64,000 nucleotides of DNA from an archaeon (GTDB lineage: Archaea > Micrarchaeota > Micrarchaeia > Anstonellales > Bilamarchaeaceae), in NCBI GenBank assembly GCA_020053355.1, contig JAGVNI010000017.1, positions 47,193 to 111,192 of the forward strand. Reading direction: 5' to 3'. Under the pieces are notes generated by a model. It was not told the origin of the DNA. It searched no databases and saw only the letters and a list, made by a program, of their open reading frames with translations. The stretch's first letter is position 1, and each line of letters opens with the position of its first letter. Positions 34,450-43,555 of the stretch are shown here, one piece after another. Made by a program: the position numbers and the translations under genes.

Positions 34450-35844
34450 ATGATGTTCCTCCTGCCAATCATAGCCATAGCGCTCATCATTTTCTACCTA
34501 ATCGTTTTCCAGCTCGATGTCCCGGGTTTATGGAAGTTCGCGCTTGTCGTGGCCGAGATGGTCGCGGTCAACAGGATACTTATCAGCCGATACAAGCTCC
34601 CGAGCGAACTCGGCCTCATCCTCGTTAAAAGCAGGAAAGGAATAGAGATGATAGACCGCCTCGCGAGAAGCGAGAAGGCGTTCAATTTCATGGCGGATGT
34701 CGGGGCGGCGATGTCATACGGCCTCCTCAGCGTCAAATTGATGAGGAAGAACATATCCGCAAAAAGCATGGCATGCGGCCTTATCGCGCTCGTCGCACTG
34801 GCAGTGTTCGCGGCGCCGGTCGCGGTGACGTTCCTGCTTTATGTTATCGGCATCGGGGGCACGAGCAGCTCCGCGGCGCAAAGCGTGGGGGGAAGCGCCG
34901 ATATGGGGCTTCTCTTAATAGGCGGCATCCTGCTTTTCGGGGGCCTGTTCCTCCTCATCCTTTTCGGAATCGTCTACTACGGGATTGTCATATTCAAGGC
35001 GCTTACGATGAGCCTGTTTTTCGGGACGGATGCCATAACCAAGGTGAGCGCGGGGGGGGACATGCTCCTTCCGGGCATCAACCTGCCGTTCTTCGAGGGC
35101 ATAATCGCCCTGGCGATAGTGATGGCCGTCCATGAGGGGGCGCACGCGGTCCTTACCCGGATAGCGAAAGTCCCGCTCCTTTCATCAGGCATCGTCCTTT
35201 TCGGCATCATACCGATAGGCGCTTTCGTCGAGCCTGACGAAAAGAAGCTGGAAAGGGTGGAGCGGACCAGGCAGACGCGCGTCCTTGTCGCGGGCCCAAC
35301 GGCGAATATGTTCGCCTCCCTCGCATTCTTCGTGCTTTTCATGGGATTCTTCGCGACGACGGGCGATTTCCGGGAAGGCGTGTTCCTTGTCCATTACAAC
35401 GACACGAACGCCAGCGCGAACATTACCCATCCGCTTCCCGAAGGGACGCTCGTTTATGAGATAGACGGCGTGCCGGCCGATACGGTATACTCCTCGGCCC
35501 TGGAGCGCGAACCCAACCAGAGCGTCCGGATTCTCACGAACAAGGGCGAGGTTGTCCGCACCACGGATGCGGACGGGAAACTGGGGCTTGAGATGTATTT
35601 GCTCGGCAAGGACTTCCTGTTCTCCCGCTACGGCAACCCTGCCTTGCAGTTCATATACGTGATACTCGGCCTCAGCATGGCGCTGAATTTCGTCGTGGGA
35701 ACGGTCAACATCCTGCCGATACCGCTTTTCGACGGCTACAGGATAATAGACGTGAACGTCAAGAACAAGATGATAGTGAAGGCGGTGAGCTACGGGGCGC
35801 TGTTCTTCTTCATCCTCAATTTCCTGCCCAGGCTCTTCCAGTGA
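34450..35844 (+). CDS. Site-2 protease family intramembrane metalloprotease
   Basis: 464 aa from the ATG at 34450, about 26 bases after the box attaaaaat (34419-34427); longer in-frame starts extend into the divergent aMBF1 gene. Many hydrophobic helices are seen. The active site is HEGAH (about residues 228-232) and the third metal ligand lies in the IPLFDGYRI segment near 427, where the family norm is LDG or FDG. A PDZ-like insert (YEIDGVPADTVYSSALERE) sits between them. S2P enzymes cut membrane-bound regulators or remnant signal peptides. The 3' end overlaps the convergent gene by 29 bases. Confidence 0.9.
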   Translation: MMFLLPIIAIALIIFYLIVFQLDVPGLWKFALVVAEMVAVNRILISRYKLPSELGLILVKSRKGIEMIDRLARSEKAFNFMADVGAAMSYGLLSVKLMRKNISAKSMACGLIALVALAVFAAPVAVTFLLYVIGIGGTSSSAAQSVGGSADMGLLLIGGILLFGGLFLLILFGIVYYGIVIFKALTMSLFFGTDAITKVSAGGDMLLPGINLPFFEGIIALAIVMAVHEGAHAVLTRIAKVPLLSSGIVLFGIIPIGAFVEPDEKKLERVERTRQTRVLVAGPTANMFASLAFFVLFMGFFATTGDFREGVFLVHYNDTNASANITHPLPEGTLVYEIDGVPADTVYSSALEREPNQSVRILTNKGEVVRTTDADGKLGLEMYLLGKDFLFSRYGNPALQFIYVILGLSMALNFVVGTVNILPIPLFDGYRIIDVNVKNKMIVKAVSYGALFFFILNFLPRLFQ

Positions 35845-37654
35845 TTTTCTTCTTTCCCTTCTTCCGTTCGAATAATCCCAGCAGGCCTAATAAGAGGTGG
35901 CGGGATTGCTTCTTTTTTCCCCTGGATTTCGCGATAAAAGGATTCTTTCGCCCGGCGGCCACATGTTTTATCGACTCGGATACGGACTGGGCACGCTTGC
36001 GCCGGGCGGCTTGACGGGATGGCTTTCCCTTGGAGGATGCCATCGGGTTTTGGAGAGTCGGAGCGGTCTTGGCGTTGCGGTGAACGCGGAGTTTGGCATG
36101 CGACGAGGCGAGCTTCTCCGCACCTGCGATGCGCGTTTCCCTCCGCTTGCGCTCGTTCCGGGTTTTTTTGGCCGCCCCGCTTGCGGAGCGCGCAGGAAAC
36201 GGCGGTTTTTTCACAACGGGTATAATCGCCTTGGCTGCTTTTGCGGCTTTTTTCGCGATATTGCTTTCGGCTATTTTTCGCGCCCGTTCTTTTAGCAGCC
36301 GCGCGATGATTGACAGGACACCAGCCAAAGCAAGCACCTGGCGCACCTGCTCCATCTGCCAGGTTTTCCGCGGATGACTTTTTTTGCGCCCGGATTTCCA
36401 CGTTTTTGGCCCCCTGAGGGACACCACCCCGACCGGAATCCCAAGCTTTAGAGACTCGGAACGGCGTTCATTCCATGCCTTTGCCGCCTCACCATATGTG
36501 ATGGGGCGGATTTTCGGGATTGCTTTTAGCTGAGGTCGCGGCGGTGATTGCGATGCGTCCGGCCCAATCCTTTCGTCGCTGCGCCAAAGTGCGCGCTTTG
36601 CACGAACCAGCGGTGCGCCGGGCGGGGCGGAGGACGGGCCTGAAGGGGGCGTCCCTGAATCGGCCTGCCCGTTTTCCCTGCCGAACCTGAGCATGCAGAA
36701 GGCCGGCGGGGCGGATTTTGCGGCTGGCTCGGCATTGGAGAGGGGTGATGGTACCGGTATCATTTTCTGCTCTTTTGGCATGGTAATGAGCCCGGCATCC
36801 AGCTTGTCCTGGGAAAACGGGTTCATCTGGATTCGGACGACGTCGGCGACGGAGCCGTCGAATGTCCGTATTACGAGTTGGTTGAGACGGCCCCGGAAGC
36901 TGTCGAACTGGGGCAGGACGTAACTGCGGGATTCCTGGCAGGCCGGGGTGCAGGTTGCATAATTGGGAAGGGAGAAACTGAATGCGTCATGAGCGATGGC
37001 AGCAGGCGGATTCTCTTGCGAAGCATGCTGGGAAACGGTCAGTATTTCGCCGGTGTCCTTGTTCAGGACGAGTATGTTGTTTATTTCAAGCGCCATCTTG
37101 CCGCTCCGTCCCCCGCCATGCGCACGGGATATCTCATCGAGGGCGTCCCGACTGAGGGCCACGCCGCCGCGATTATCGTAAATTCGATCAAGGTCCTTGA
37201 TGCTTTGCGGGTCGAAGGGCGCAGATGTCGTCCAGAGGGAGAAGTTGCTGGTGCCCCGGCCGACTTTCAGCTCGTCGCCGTTGGGGAATACCACCAGGGG
37301 GTCGGTCCCGATGCCGGCTGAGCCGGGCATTATGGCAATAGGGATACCATGCGAGCCGAGGGAGAAATGGATGCCTGATTCCGAGGATTTGACAAGGGCG
37401 GCATCACCTATCCGAACAGCGGTTATCTCCCAGGTCTTGAACTCCGGATAGTATTTCTTCGTGACTTCCCCGCCGTTCTCGCGTGCGACCTTCTCGATAA
37501 GCTCGTTGGTCGTTGCGCCCTCATGGATTGTGGTCCGGAAGGAGCGCCCGAGCATCGTGAGGCTTGCTTCTACGAGGTTCGCGCGCCGGAATCCGGCTTG
37601 GCCGGGCTCGCGGAAGACGTGGGTAGGATTGAGTCTGAACGCTGAACCCGCCAT
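35816..37654 (-). CDS. Large protein with unknown N-terminal domain and highly basic C-terminal region
   Basis: 612 aa. Residues 1-270 look folded and beta-rich (TTIHEGATTNELIEKVARENGG, SLGSHGIPIAIMPG, KMALEINNILVLNKDTGEILTV). A Pro/Ser linker covers about 290-370. The last 200 residues are extremely Lys/Arg-rich, with one hydrophobic stretch (VRQVLALAGVLSIIARLL) around 430 and a series of KKAAKAAKA-type segments that suggest nucleic-acid or polyanion binding. The end overlaps the protease gene by 29 bases on the opposite strand. No family recognised; the composition of the 3' half resembles no other gene here. Confidence 0.65.
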   Translation of the reverse strand: MAGSAFRLNPTHVFREPGQAGFRRANLVEASLTMLGRSFRTTIHEGATTNELIEKVARENGGEVTKKYYPEFKTWEITAVRIGDAALVKSSESGIHFSLGSHGIPIAIMPGSAGIGTDPLVVFPNGDELKVGRGTSNFSLWTTSAPFDPQSIKDLDRIYDNRGGVALSRDALDEISRAHGGGRSGKMALEINNILVLNKDTGEILTVSQHASQENPPAAIAHDAFSFSLPNYATCTPACQESRSYVLPQFDSFRGRLNQLVIRTFDGSVADVVRIQMNPFSQDKLDAGLITMPKEQKMIPVPSPLSNAEPAAKSAPPAFCMLRFGRENGQADSGTPPSGPSSAPPGAPLVRAKRALWRSDERIGPDASQSPPRPQLKAIPKIRPITYGEAAKAWNERRSESLKLGIPVGVVSLRGPKTWKSGRKKSHPRKTWQMEQVRQVLALAGVLSIIARLLKERARKIAESNIAKKAAKAAKAIIPVVKKPPFPARSASGAAKKTRNERKRRETRIAGAEKLASSHAKLRVHRNAKTAPTLQNPMASSKGKPSRQAARRKRAQSVSESIKHVAAGRKNPFIAKSRGKKKQSRHLLLGLLGLFERKKGKKKITGRAWAGN

Positions 37655-37691
37655 AGGGGGGGATTACTTTGGGAAACAATAAAAAGGGATT

Positions 37692-39566
37692 TCAAATTAT
37701 CGGGCGTTTGGAGAGCTCGGCCGGCAGGGTGAGCCTTTCGAATGGCTTGCCGTGGTTCTCTTTTTCGACAACCGCAATCAGCGCTTCGACGGACATCTCC
37801 TTCTTCTCCTCAGGCTGGCGCACGTTCACCGCGAGCATGCCGGTCTCCATTTCCCTGTCGCCGATTACGACGATGAAAGGCACCCATTCCTTCTGTGCGT
37901 CGCGGATTTTCTTTCCGAGGGGCTCGTCCCGGTCGTCGATGTCGCCACGGACGGCCCTCTCAAGGAGCCTCTTCAGCACGTTCATCCCATGCTCCTTGTG
38001 CTTGTCCCCTACCGGGATGACGCGCACCTGCGTCGGAGAGAGCCAGATTGGGAGCATCGCCTTCTTGCCCTGCGCCATCTTCATGGCCTCGGCCTCAAGG
38101 AGCGCGTAAATCACCCGCTCGAGGCTCCCGCTGATTGACGCATGGAGTATCAGGGGGCGCTTCTTGGTGTTGTCCTGAGCCACGAAATTGATGTCGTACG
38201 TGTCCGCGTTCTCTACGTCAATCTGCACGGTCGTCAGCGCGCTGGCCTTGTCCATGCTGTCCACGAAGTTGAACTCGAATTTCGTTATGAAATACGCATA
38301 GCGCTCCTTGAAAAGCTCGACGAGGATTGGCTTGCCGCCGCGCTTGACCATGCCGAGATACCAGGCCTTGTGCTCGTTGAAGAAATCCTCCTGGACCCGG
38401 AACGCCACCTCGGTCTCCAGGCCCATCATCCGGTTCCATTCAAGGCCCATGTCGTATTGCTTCTCGAATTCCCCGCACGCCATCGGGATGTCGGATGCGA
38501 GGGTGTGCATATCGGGCATGGTGAACGCCCGGAGCCGTTTAAGGCCCGCCAGTTCGCCGGACTGCTCCCTGCGGAAGCTGTACCGGGTCAGCTCGAACAT
38601 CTTGAGCGGCAGGTGCCTGTGCGAGAACACCATGTCGTGGGCGATAAGGAACTGGCCGAAACAGGCAGCAAAGCGGAGGAAGAGCTTCTTCTCGTCGCTT
38701 ATCACGACATACTGCCTTGCGGGGAAGCGGTTCAGGTATTTCTTCAATGACGGGTGCTCGTAGTCGTACATGATTGGCGTCTCGACTTCGAAGGCGCCGT
38801 AGTCGACGCACCAGTCGGTGATGGCCCGCTCGAGTATCTTCTTAATCAGCCGGCCGTTCGGGAGGATGCGGAAATTGCCCGAATCAGAGCCCGGCTCGTA
38901 GTCGATGAGCCCGTGCTCCTTCATTATCTTGATGTGCGGCGGCTCTTTCTCATAGGCGCGCACCTTCTTTGTCTCGTAGGTCGCTAGCTTGTTGAGGGCG
39001 GGCCATTTTGTGAAGTCGAATTTTTCGACGTCGTGGAGGTTGCCGTCCAGGTCCATGATGTGGAAATGGGATTTGAGCGCGTTCTCCTGCTGGAGGCTCT
39101 TGGAGACCACTTCCAATTCGCCGGCCTTCGCGGGAACTGTGGCCGCCCCGGCACCGTGCAATTCGCGCGACAACTCGGAAAGCGGGTGGCCCTTGCATTT
39201 GAGGGTGTATCCCTTGTACCAGCCGAACGGGGAATGGGCGGAAGCGTATCCCCGCGCTTTCAGCAGCTCCTCGGCCTTCATGATGACTCCCCGGGCTACA
39301 GACGGTTTCGAGGGCTTGGAGGTAAGGTGGACGAGGGGGTAGAGGAGTATGTTCTTGGCCTTGACCTGCTCGGCGACTGCCGACGCTTCGTGCGCCAGGC
39401 GCTCGGCCATCACGGCCTCTTCGTCACCATCTTCGACGGCGGTGAAAACGACCAGGACTTCCTCGAAGCGCTCGATGCCCTGCTTGGCGAGCACTTCGGC
39501 ATCCTTGATTGCCTGCTTCTTCGGCTCTACCTCGATGTAGTCTGCATGGATGGTAAGAATTCTCAT
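37692..39566 (-). CDS. thrS: Threonyl-tRNA synthetase, archaeal type
   Basis: 624 aa. The N-terminal editing domain (about 1-145, starting MRILTIHADYIEVEPK) resembles D-aminoacyl-tRNA deacylase and is specific to archaeal ThrRS; it removes mischarged serine. The catalytic core shows class II motifs: PIMYDYEHPSLKKYLNRFPARQY, the motif 2 loop FRREQSGELAGLKRLRAF, and motif 3 in LHASISGSLERVIYALLE. The C-terminal anticodon-binding domain starts at about 510 (WLSPTQVRVIPVGD). Full length, no fusion or break. Confidence 0.96.
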   Translation of the reverse strand: MRILTIHADYIEVEPKKQAIKDAEVLAKQGIERFEEVLVVFTAVEDGDEEAVMAERLAHEASAVAEQVKAKNILLYPLVHLTSKPSKPSVARGVIMKAEELLKARGYASAHSPFGWYKGYTLKCKGHPLSELSRELHGAGAATVPAKAGELEVVSKSLQQENALKSHFHIMDLDGNLHDVEKFDFTKWPALNKLATYETKKVRAYEKEPPHIKIMKEHGLIDYEPGSDSGNFRILPNGRLIKKILERAITDWCVDYGAFEVETPIMYDYEHPSLKKYLNRFPARQYVVISDEKKLFLRFAACFGQFLIAHDMVFSHRHLPLKMFELTRYSFRREQSGELAGLKRLRAFTMPDMHTLASDIPMACGEFEKQYDMGLEWNRMMGLETEVAFRVQEDFFNEHKAWYLGMVKRGGKPILVELFKERYAYFITKFEFNFVDSMDKASALTTVQIDVENADTYDINFVAQDNTKKRPLILHASISGSLERVIYALLEAEAMKMAQGKKAMLPIWLSPTQVRVIPVGDKHKEHGMNVLKRLLERAVRGDIDDRDEPLGKKIRDAQKEWVPFIVVIGDREMETGMLAVNVRQPEEKKEMSVEALIAVVEKENHGKPFERLTLPAELSKRPII

Positions 39567-39630
39567 GATAATCCCGGTGCTAAATCATCAAAAACGGGTT
39601 AAAAATGTATGTATAATTTTCACTGCCAGG

Positions 39631-40119
39631 CTACTGCCCGCGGGCGGCATCCATATTCTTCGCGTATATCTTCATGAAATCCAACGCCTTCTGGCGGTTG
39701 AGAACCATCAGGTTCTTCATATGGTGGAGCGCCTTCTGCTCGTCGGCCATGGCGAGGGACAGGATTAGCAGCGATTCCTCCACTTCGGGAAGGAATTTGC
39801 CCTTCATGGCCTTTTTCAGGGTTTCGTATCCTTCGATGTAGTCCTTGAGCTGGAAGCAGGCGGTCGAGAACACCAGGGCGCAGAAGCGGATGTCGCTCTC
39901 GGATTGGGCCAGCTTGATGGCTTTTTGGGCCTGCACCTTGGATTCCTGGTAGCGGCCGACGCGGAAGGCGGATTCGGCCATAAGCACGTGCGAAAGCAGT
40001 TCAGCAGGGAACTTTTTCACGAAATCCTGGCTGAGGTTGTAGGCCTGCTGGTTCATTTGCTCCTTCAGATATACGGATATCTGCTTGAGGTAAGATTCAG
40101 GCTTGGAGAACTCCACCAT
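39631..40119 (-). CDS. TPR-like helical repeat protein
   Basis: 162 aa made of paired helices: QQAYNLSQDFVKKFPAELLSHVLMAESAFRVGRYQESKVQAQKAIKLA and SACFQLKDYIEGYETLKKAMKG match the tetratricopeptide spacing of small and large residues. There is no signal peptide. Such proteins serve as protein-binding scaffolds. It is downstream of a divergent gene and upstream of ThrRS on the same strand. Confidence 0.7.
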   Translation of the reverse strand: MVEFSKPESYLKQISVYLKEQMNQQAYNLSQDFVKKFPAELLSHVLMAESAFRVGRYQESKVQAQKAIKLAQSESDIRFCALVFSTACFQLKDYIEGYETLKKAMKGKFLPEVEESLLILSLAMADEQKALHHMKNLMVLNRQKALDFMKIYAKNMDAARGQ

Positions 40120-40215
40120 GGTTGGGACTTGGCTTGCAAGGATTATAATGCTTGAGACTTCAATACTATCACCATCATATTTAGCGATATTTTAGCGGTA
40201 TTCGAGGGATGACTT

Positions 40216-41379
40216 ATGGCGCAAGAGCAGAAAAGGGCTGGAGAGGACCTGGAAGCTTCCGGAAGGCTGGCAGGCGGAGTATCATGGCAGGGTGTCCGGA
40301 CCACTGCATTGGACCTGATTGAAAGATTCTGCACCCGGACCGGGATTGACCCGGCGCAATTCCTCTCCGCGCAAGGTTGGATTCGGGGCGGGAACTGGCA
40401 GGAAACCATCGACTGGCGCAGGCTCGCCAACACCCGGTTCGACGATTTTGTGCGGCAGAACATCCGTGAAGGCGGAATCGGGCTGAACCAGTTCACATTC
40501 ACGAAAGGGCTTGAGCGCAGGGCCCGGCCGGCGGAAGAAACCGCGGCCAGGCAGCCTGCGGCAGAGCAGAGGGAAACGACGCCTGCGCCAGCAAGACAGC
40601 CCGCATCCGAAGCGAGGGCGGAGGAGCTAGTCGCGCCAATAACCCGGAGAAGCGCGCTTTCGACCGACAACTGGTCGAGGCTGTATTCCGATGCCGAGAC
40701 CGCGCTTGATCGGTTCCCCGCCCTGACCGAGGAGCATCGGACCGCCATCCACGGCATCCTGGATAGGTGCGGTACCGAATCCGAAAGGAGGCTTGTCGCT
40801 GTCAACCTCACGACCTACCTCAGGTATTTATCCGCTGACCAGCATGTCATCAGCGACGAGGAAGCGACCAGGCTCTATGACAGCTTCATGAGTACGAATC
40901 CGAGGAGCCCGGGGCTCGTCCTCCAGGCTGAAGCGCGGAGGCGCGATGAGGCTACGGCAAGGGCGCCTGAACCTACGAGGATGGCATCGGCGGAGCAGAG
41001 GGAAAGGCCGGCGCCAGCAAGGACCGGGAGCCACGTCTATCGCGTGACCGTCCTCGAGCCCATCCGGGAAGAGGGCGGGTCGCTTGGCCCGATGGCGAGC
41101 GTCCCCATGCCTGCACAAGGCGAGGGGAGGCCGATGCGGACGATATCCACGTTCGAAGTGGTCTCGCCGATGCCCTTAGAAAGCACGGCCGACCTCGTGA
41201 ACGCGCTGCGTGAGCGGCCCGCGGGCCTCGCCGTGACGAGGATTGGCGCGGGAGGCCGCAGGATCAGGATTCAGGGCGACCAGCTCGATACGTTCACAAC
41301 CAGGATGGGCCAATTGAGGTTCGACCCGAACCACGAGATAGCGATTACAGAGCAGCAGGGCGGGCGCCCGCGGATATGA
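40216..41379 (+). CDS. Hypothetical protein with three domains and Ala/Pro/Arg linkers
   Basis: 387 aa. A first helical domain covers about 1-100 (VRTTALDLIERFCTRTGIDPAQFL, TRFDDFVRQNIREGGIG). Linker 1 (AEQRETTPAPARQPA) leads to a second helical domain at about 135-250 (DNWSRLYSDAETALDRF...). Linker 2 (SAEQRERPAPARTG) is a partial copy of linker 1, and the last 130 residues are beta-rich (HVYRVTVLEPI, TFEVVSPMPLES, GGRRIRIQGDQLDTF). No family recognised. The duplicated linkers suggest modular growth. Confidence 0.65.
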   Translation: MAQEQKRAGEDLEASGRLAGGVSWQGVRTTALDLIERFCTRTGIDPAQFLSAQGWIRGGNWQETIDWRRLANTRFDDFVRQNIREGGIGLNQFTFTKGLERRARPAEETAARQPAAEQRETTPAPARQPASEARAEELVAPITRRSALSTDNWSRLYSDAETALDRFPALTEEHRTAIHGILDRCGTESERRLVAVNLTTYLRYLSADQHVISDEEATRLYDSFMSTNPRSPGLVLQAEARRRDEATARAPEPTRMASAEQRERPAPARTGSHVYRVTVLEPIREEGGSLGPMASVPMPAQGEGRPMRTISTFEVVSPMPLESTADLVNALRERPAGLAVTRIGAGGRRIRIQGDQLDTFTTRMGQLRFDPNHEIAITEQQGGRPRI

Positions 41380-41397
41380 TTCCGGGGACGCTTGAAT

Positions 41398-41925
41398 TCA
41401 TTTCTTTTTCGCCGCCCCGGGCCGCTCCTGGGTGCGGATGTACTCGAATACCTTGTGGTCCTTGAACGCCTTGACATAGTTCTGGATGAACTTCAGGAAT
41501 ACGGTCGGGCGCTCGATTACGAGGTAGTCGGCCCTTCTCCGCGTCTGGAAGCCCAGGCGCAAAAGCATCATCTCGTCCTGCTTCGTGGCAAGGCCCATGG
41601 ACACCACGCCGCGGTCGTCGATGGAGCCGCAGGCGTCGAACATCCCCGCGATGTAGTTGGCCGCGTATTCGTTCAGGTACTTGAAGCGCTCAAGCTGCTC
41701 GGACTCGATTTGCTGGAAGAATTTCCGGTAAGCGGTGTGATAGAAGTAGACCTTGTCGTCCCCGGAAAGCATCTTGTCGGAAGTGGTCAGCTGCCTGTCC
41801 AGGGCTTCCTTTGCGAATATCTCGAGCACGTCCTTCTTGCCTTCGACGCCGACGCCGTCCGGGCACCGCGCCTTGCGCCAGAGGCCGATGAGGTACGAGA
41901 GCTCGGGGGACAGTTTGATTTTCAT
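41398..41925 (-). CDS. LAGLIDADG-like domain protein with degenerate catalytic motif
   Basis: 175 aa. The segment NYIAGMFDACGSIDDRG near residues 91-107 matches the LAGLIDADG helix and the glycine-aspartate turn, and an earlier YLIGLWRKARCPDG (11-24) looks like a more degenerate first motif. The position of the catalytic acid (last Asp of LAGLIDADG) is Cys in the second motif. Strands such as GVVSMGLATKQDEMMLLRLGF fit the fold. It is free-standing, not inside a gene or intron, so it is probably a domesticated DNA- or RNA-binding protein. It follows a helical gene on the same strand. Confidence 0.6.
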   Translation of the reverse strand: MKIKLSPELSYLIGLWRKARCPDGVGVEGKKDVLEIFAKEALDRQLTTSDKMLSGDDKVYFYHTAYRKFFQQIESEQLERFKYLNEYAANYIAGMFDACGSIDDRGVVSMGLATKQDEMMLLRLGFQTRRRADYLVIERPTVFLKFIQNYVKAFKDHKVFEYIRTQERPGAAKKK

Positions 41926-41958
41926 AAAGCATCAGCGCATCCGGACAAAGTCCGGACC

Positions 41959-42453
41959 TCATATTTTCGTTTTCTTTTTCCGCTCTTCTTCTCCCCGCTT
42001 CTTTTCCTCATCCGCAACGGATTCGAATCGCACGGTTTTCCTTGACGGAACGCCGATTTCCACGCGCCGGGTGCCGGTTATGAATTCGTTTATCTCTTCG
42101 GCCAGGAGCTCGTCCACCTGGCCTGAGAACCAGTTCGCAGTCTTGGACGAGATGTATGCGCGCTTGAATATGTCGGAGACCTCCTTCTTCTCGTTCTCGT
42201 TGAAAGGCTCCCGGTCTTCCAGGACACGCTCTTCGGCCCGCAGGAGCAGTTCGCCGAAGCGGGATACGTCCTTCTCGCTTGCGCCCCCTGCGTTCAACGC
42301 TGTCAGGATGCCCTTGGCGAGCACTGCATTGCGCTTGCCGGTGCGGGTTAGCAGGTTGTCAAGCTTCTTGATGTCTTTTTGCGGGAGGCCGCCCTGCTTT
42401 GCCGCGTCAAGCACCCTTCGCGAGAACTCGAAAAACGCCCCGATGAACCTCAT
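41959..42453 (-). CDS. Hypothetical helical protein
   Basis: 164 aa, first gene of a two-gene unit with the LAGLIDADG-like protein 33 bases downstream. It is almost wholly alpha-helical and charged (KKLDNLLTRTGKRNAVLAKGILTALNAGG, EKDVSRFGELLLRAEERVLED, NWFSGQVDELLAEEINEFI), with a very basic/acidic C-terminal tail (EEKKRGEEERKKKTKI). There are no cysteines or membrane segments, and no family recognised. Confidence 0.65.
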   Translation of the reverse strand: MRFIGAFFEFSRRVLDAAKQGGLPQKDIKKLDNLLTRTGKRNAVLAKGILTALNAGGASEKDVSRFGELLLRAEERVLEDREPFNENEKKEVSDIFKRAYISSKTANWFSGQVDELLAEEINEFITGTRRVEIGVPSRKTVRFESVADEEKKRGEEERKKKTKI

Positions 42454-42553
42454 AGAATGCTTCCCCGTCTGGATGAGGGGATAATGCGGATAAGCTTAAT
42501 AAATCGATGGGGAAAGTCAACCAATTTAAACCGGAAGAGGCTATTAGTGTCCC

Positions 42554-43555
42554 ATGAAGTATCAGGTAGACGTGGGAAAGGTCCGGCGAATCCAGAGCAA
42601 TATCTGGGACAAAATCAAATCCACATTCTCATTCCGCAAAGGATACGGCGAGGCATTGCCCGTCTTCGGCCACTACGGCGGCCTATTCAAGTGCGGCGAC
42701 GAGAGGCTCGTGATACACACCGACGGGGTCGGAACCAAGCTTCTTGTCGCCCAGGAGATGGAAAAATACAACACCGTCGGAATAGACGCCATCGCCATGT
42801 CGGTGAACGACATCCTCTGCGTCGGCGCAGAGCCCATGGTCGGGGTGGACTACATAGGATTGGCTTACGAGGACCCCGAACTGGTGTCCGAGATAATGGA
42901 CGGCCTTGTAAAAGGAGCCGAGGAAAGCGGATGCGCAATCATCGGCGGCGAGACCGCGGTCATCCCGGACATCATAAAAGGCACGAAAAAGCCCTTCGAC
43001 CTCACATTCACGGTGGTGGGACGGGTCAAGAAGCTCGTCTTGGGGAGCGAAATCGCCAAGGGCGATGTCATCGTCGGCCTGGAAAGCTCTGGCCTGCATT
43101 CGAACGGCTACACGCTAGCTAGAAGCGCCCTTGATGTCGGCAAATGGGGGACGGAGATGCTCACGCCAACCAGGATTTATGCCAGTACCGTCCTTGAGAC
43201 GATAGACGCCTGCGACGTCCACGGAATCGCCCATATAACGGGCGGGGGGTTCTCGAAACTCACGCGCCTTAACAAGGAAGTCGGCTACAAGCTCGATGCC
43301 CTCCCGAAGCCGAAACCCATTTTCGACGCTCTCCGCGAAAGCGTCAAGGACGCTGCAGAGATGCACAGGACGTTCAACATGGGGGTCGGGATGTGCATAA
43401 TATTACCGGGGGACCGCGCGGATACTGTCATCAATATCGCAAAGAAGCACAATGTCGAGGCCAGCATCATCGGCAGCATAACCGAGAAAAAGGGCGTCTG
43501 GCTAACCGACGGGAAGAAGGAGACGGATATCAGCATAAAGGAGGGATTGGCATGA
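42554..43555 (+). CDS. purM: Phosphoribosylformylglycinamidine cyclo-ligase (AIR synthetase, PurM)
   Basis: 333 aa, normal length. Motifs: VIHTDGVGTKLLVAQEM, NTVGIDAIAMSVNDILCVGAEPMV, GCAIIGGETAVIPDII, GLESSGLHSNGYTLARSAL and AHITGGGFSKLTRL. The enzyme makes aminoimidazole ribonucleotide with ATP, the fifth step of purine synthesis. With purH at 7238 it shows that at least parts of the pathway are encoded. The stop overlaps the start of a lipoprotein gene (ATGA), an unexpected pairing. Confidence 0.95.
   Translation: MKYQVDVGKVRRIQSNIWDKIKSTFSFRKGYGEALPVFGHYGGLFKCGDERLVIHTDGVGTKLLVAQEMEKYNTVGIDAIAMSVNDILCVGAEPMVGVDYIGLAYEDPELVSEIMDGLVKGAEESGCAIIGGETAVIPDIIKGTKKPFDLTFTVVGRVKKLVLGSEIAKGDVIVGLESSGLHSNGYTLARSALDVGKWGTEMLTPTRIYASTVLETIDACDVHGIAHITGGGFSKLTRLNKEVGYKLDALPKPKPIFDALRESVKDAAEMHRTFNMGVGMCIILPGDRADTVINIAKKHNVEASIIGSITEKKGVWLTDGKKETDISIKEGLA

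Noticed and set aside
37752..38750. Plus-strand frames within thrS
   Set aside because: Shadows of a complete, conserved synthetase gene; His/Leu/Val-rich translation is typical of antisense reading of GC-rich codons.
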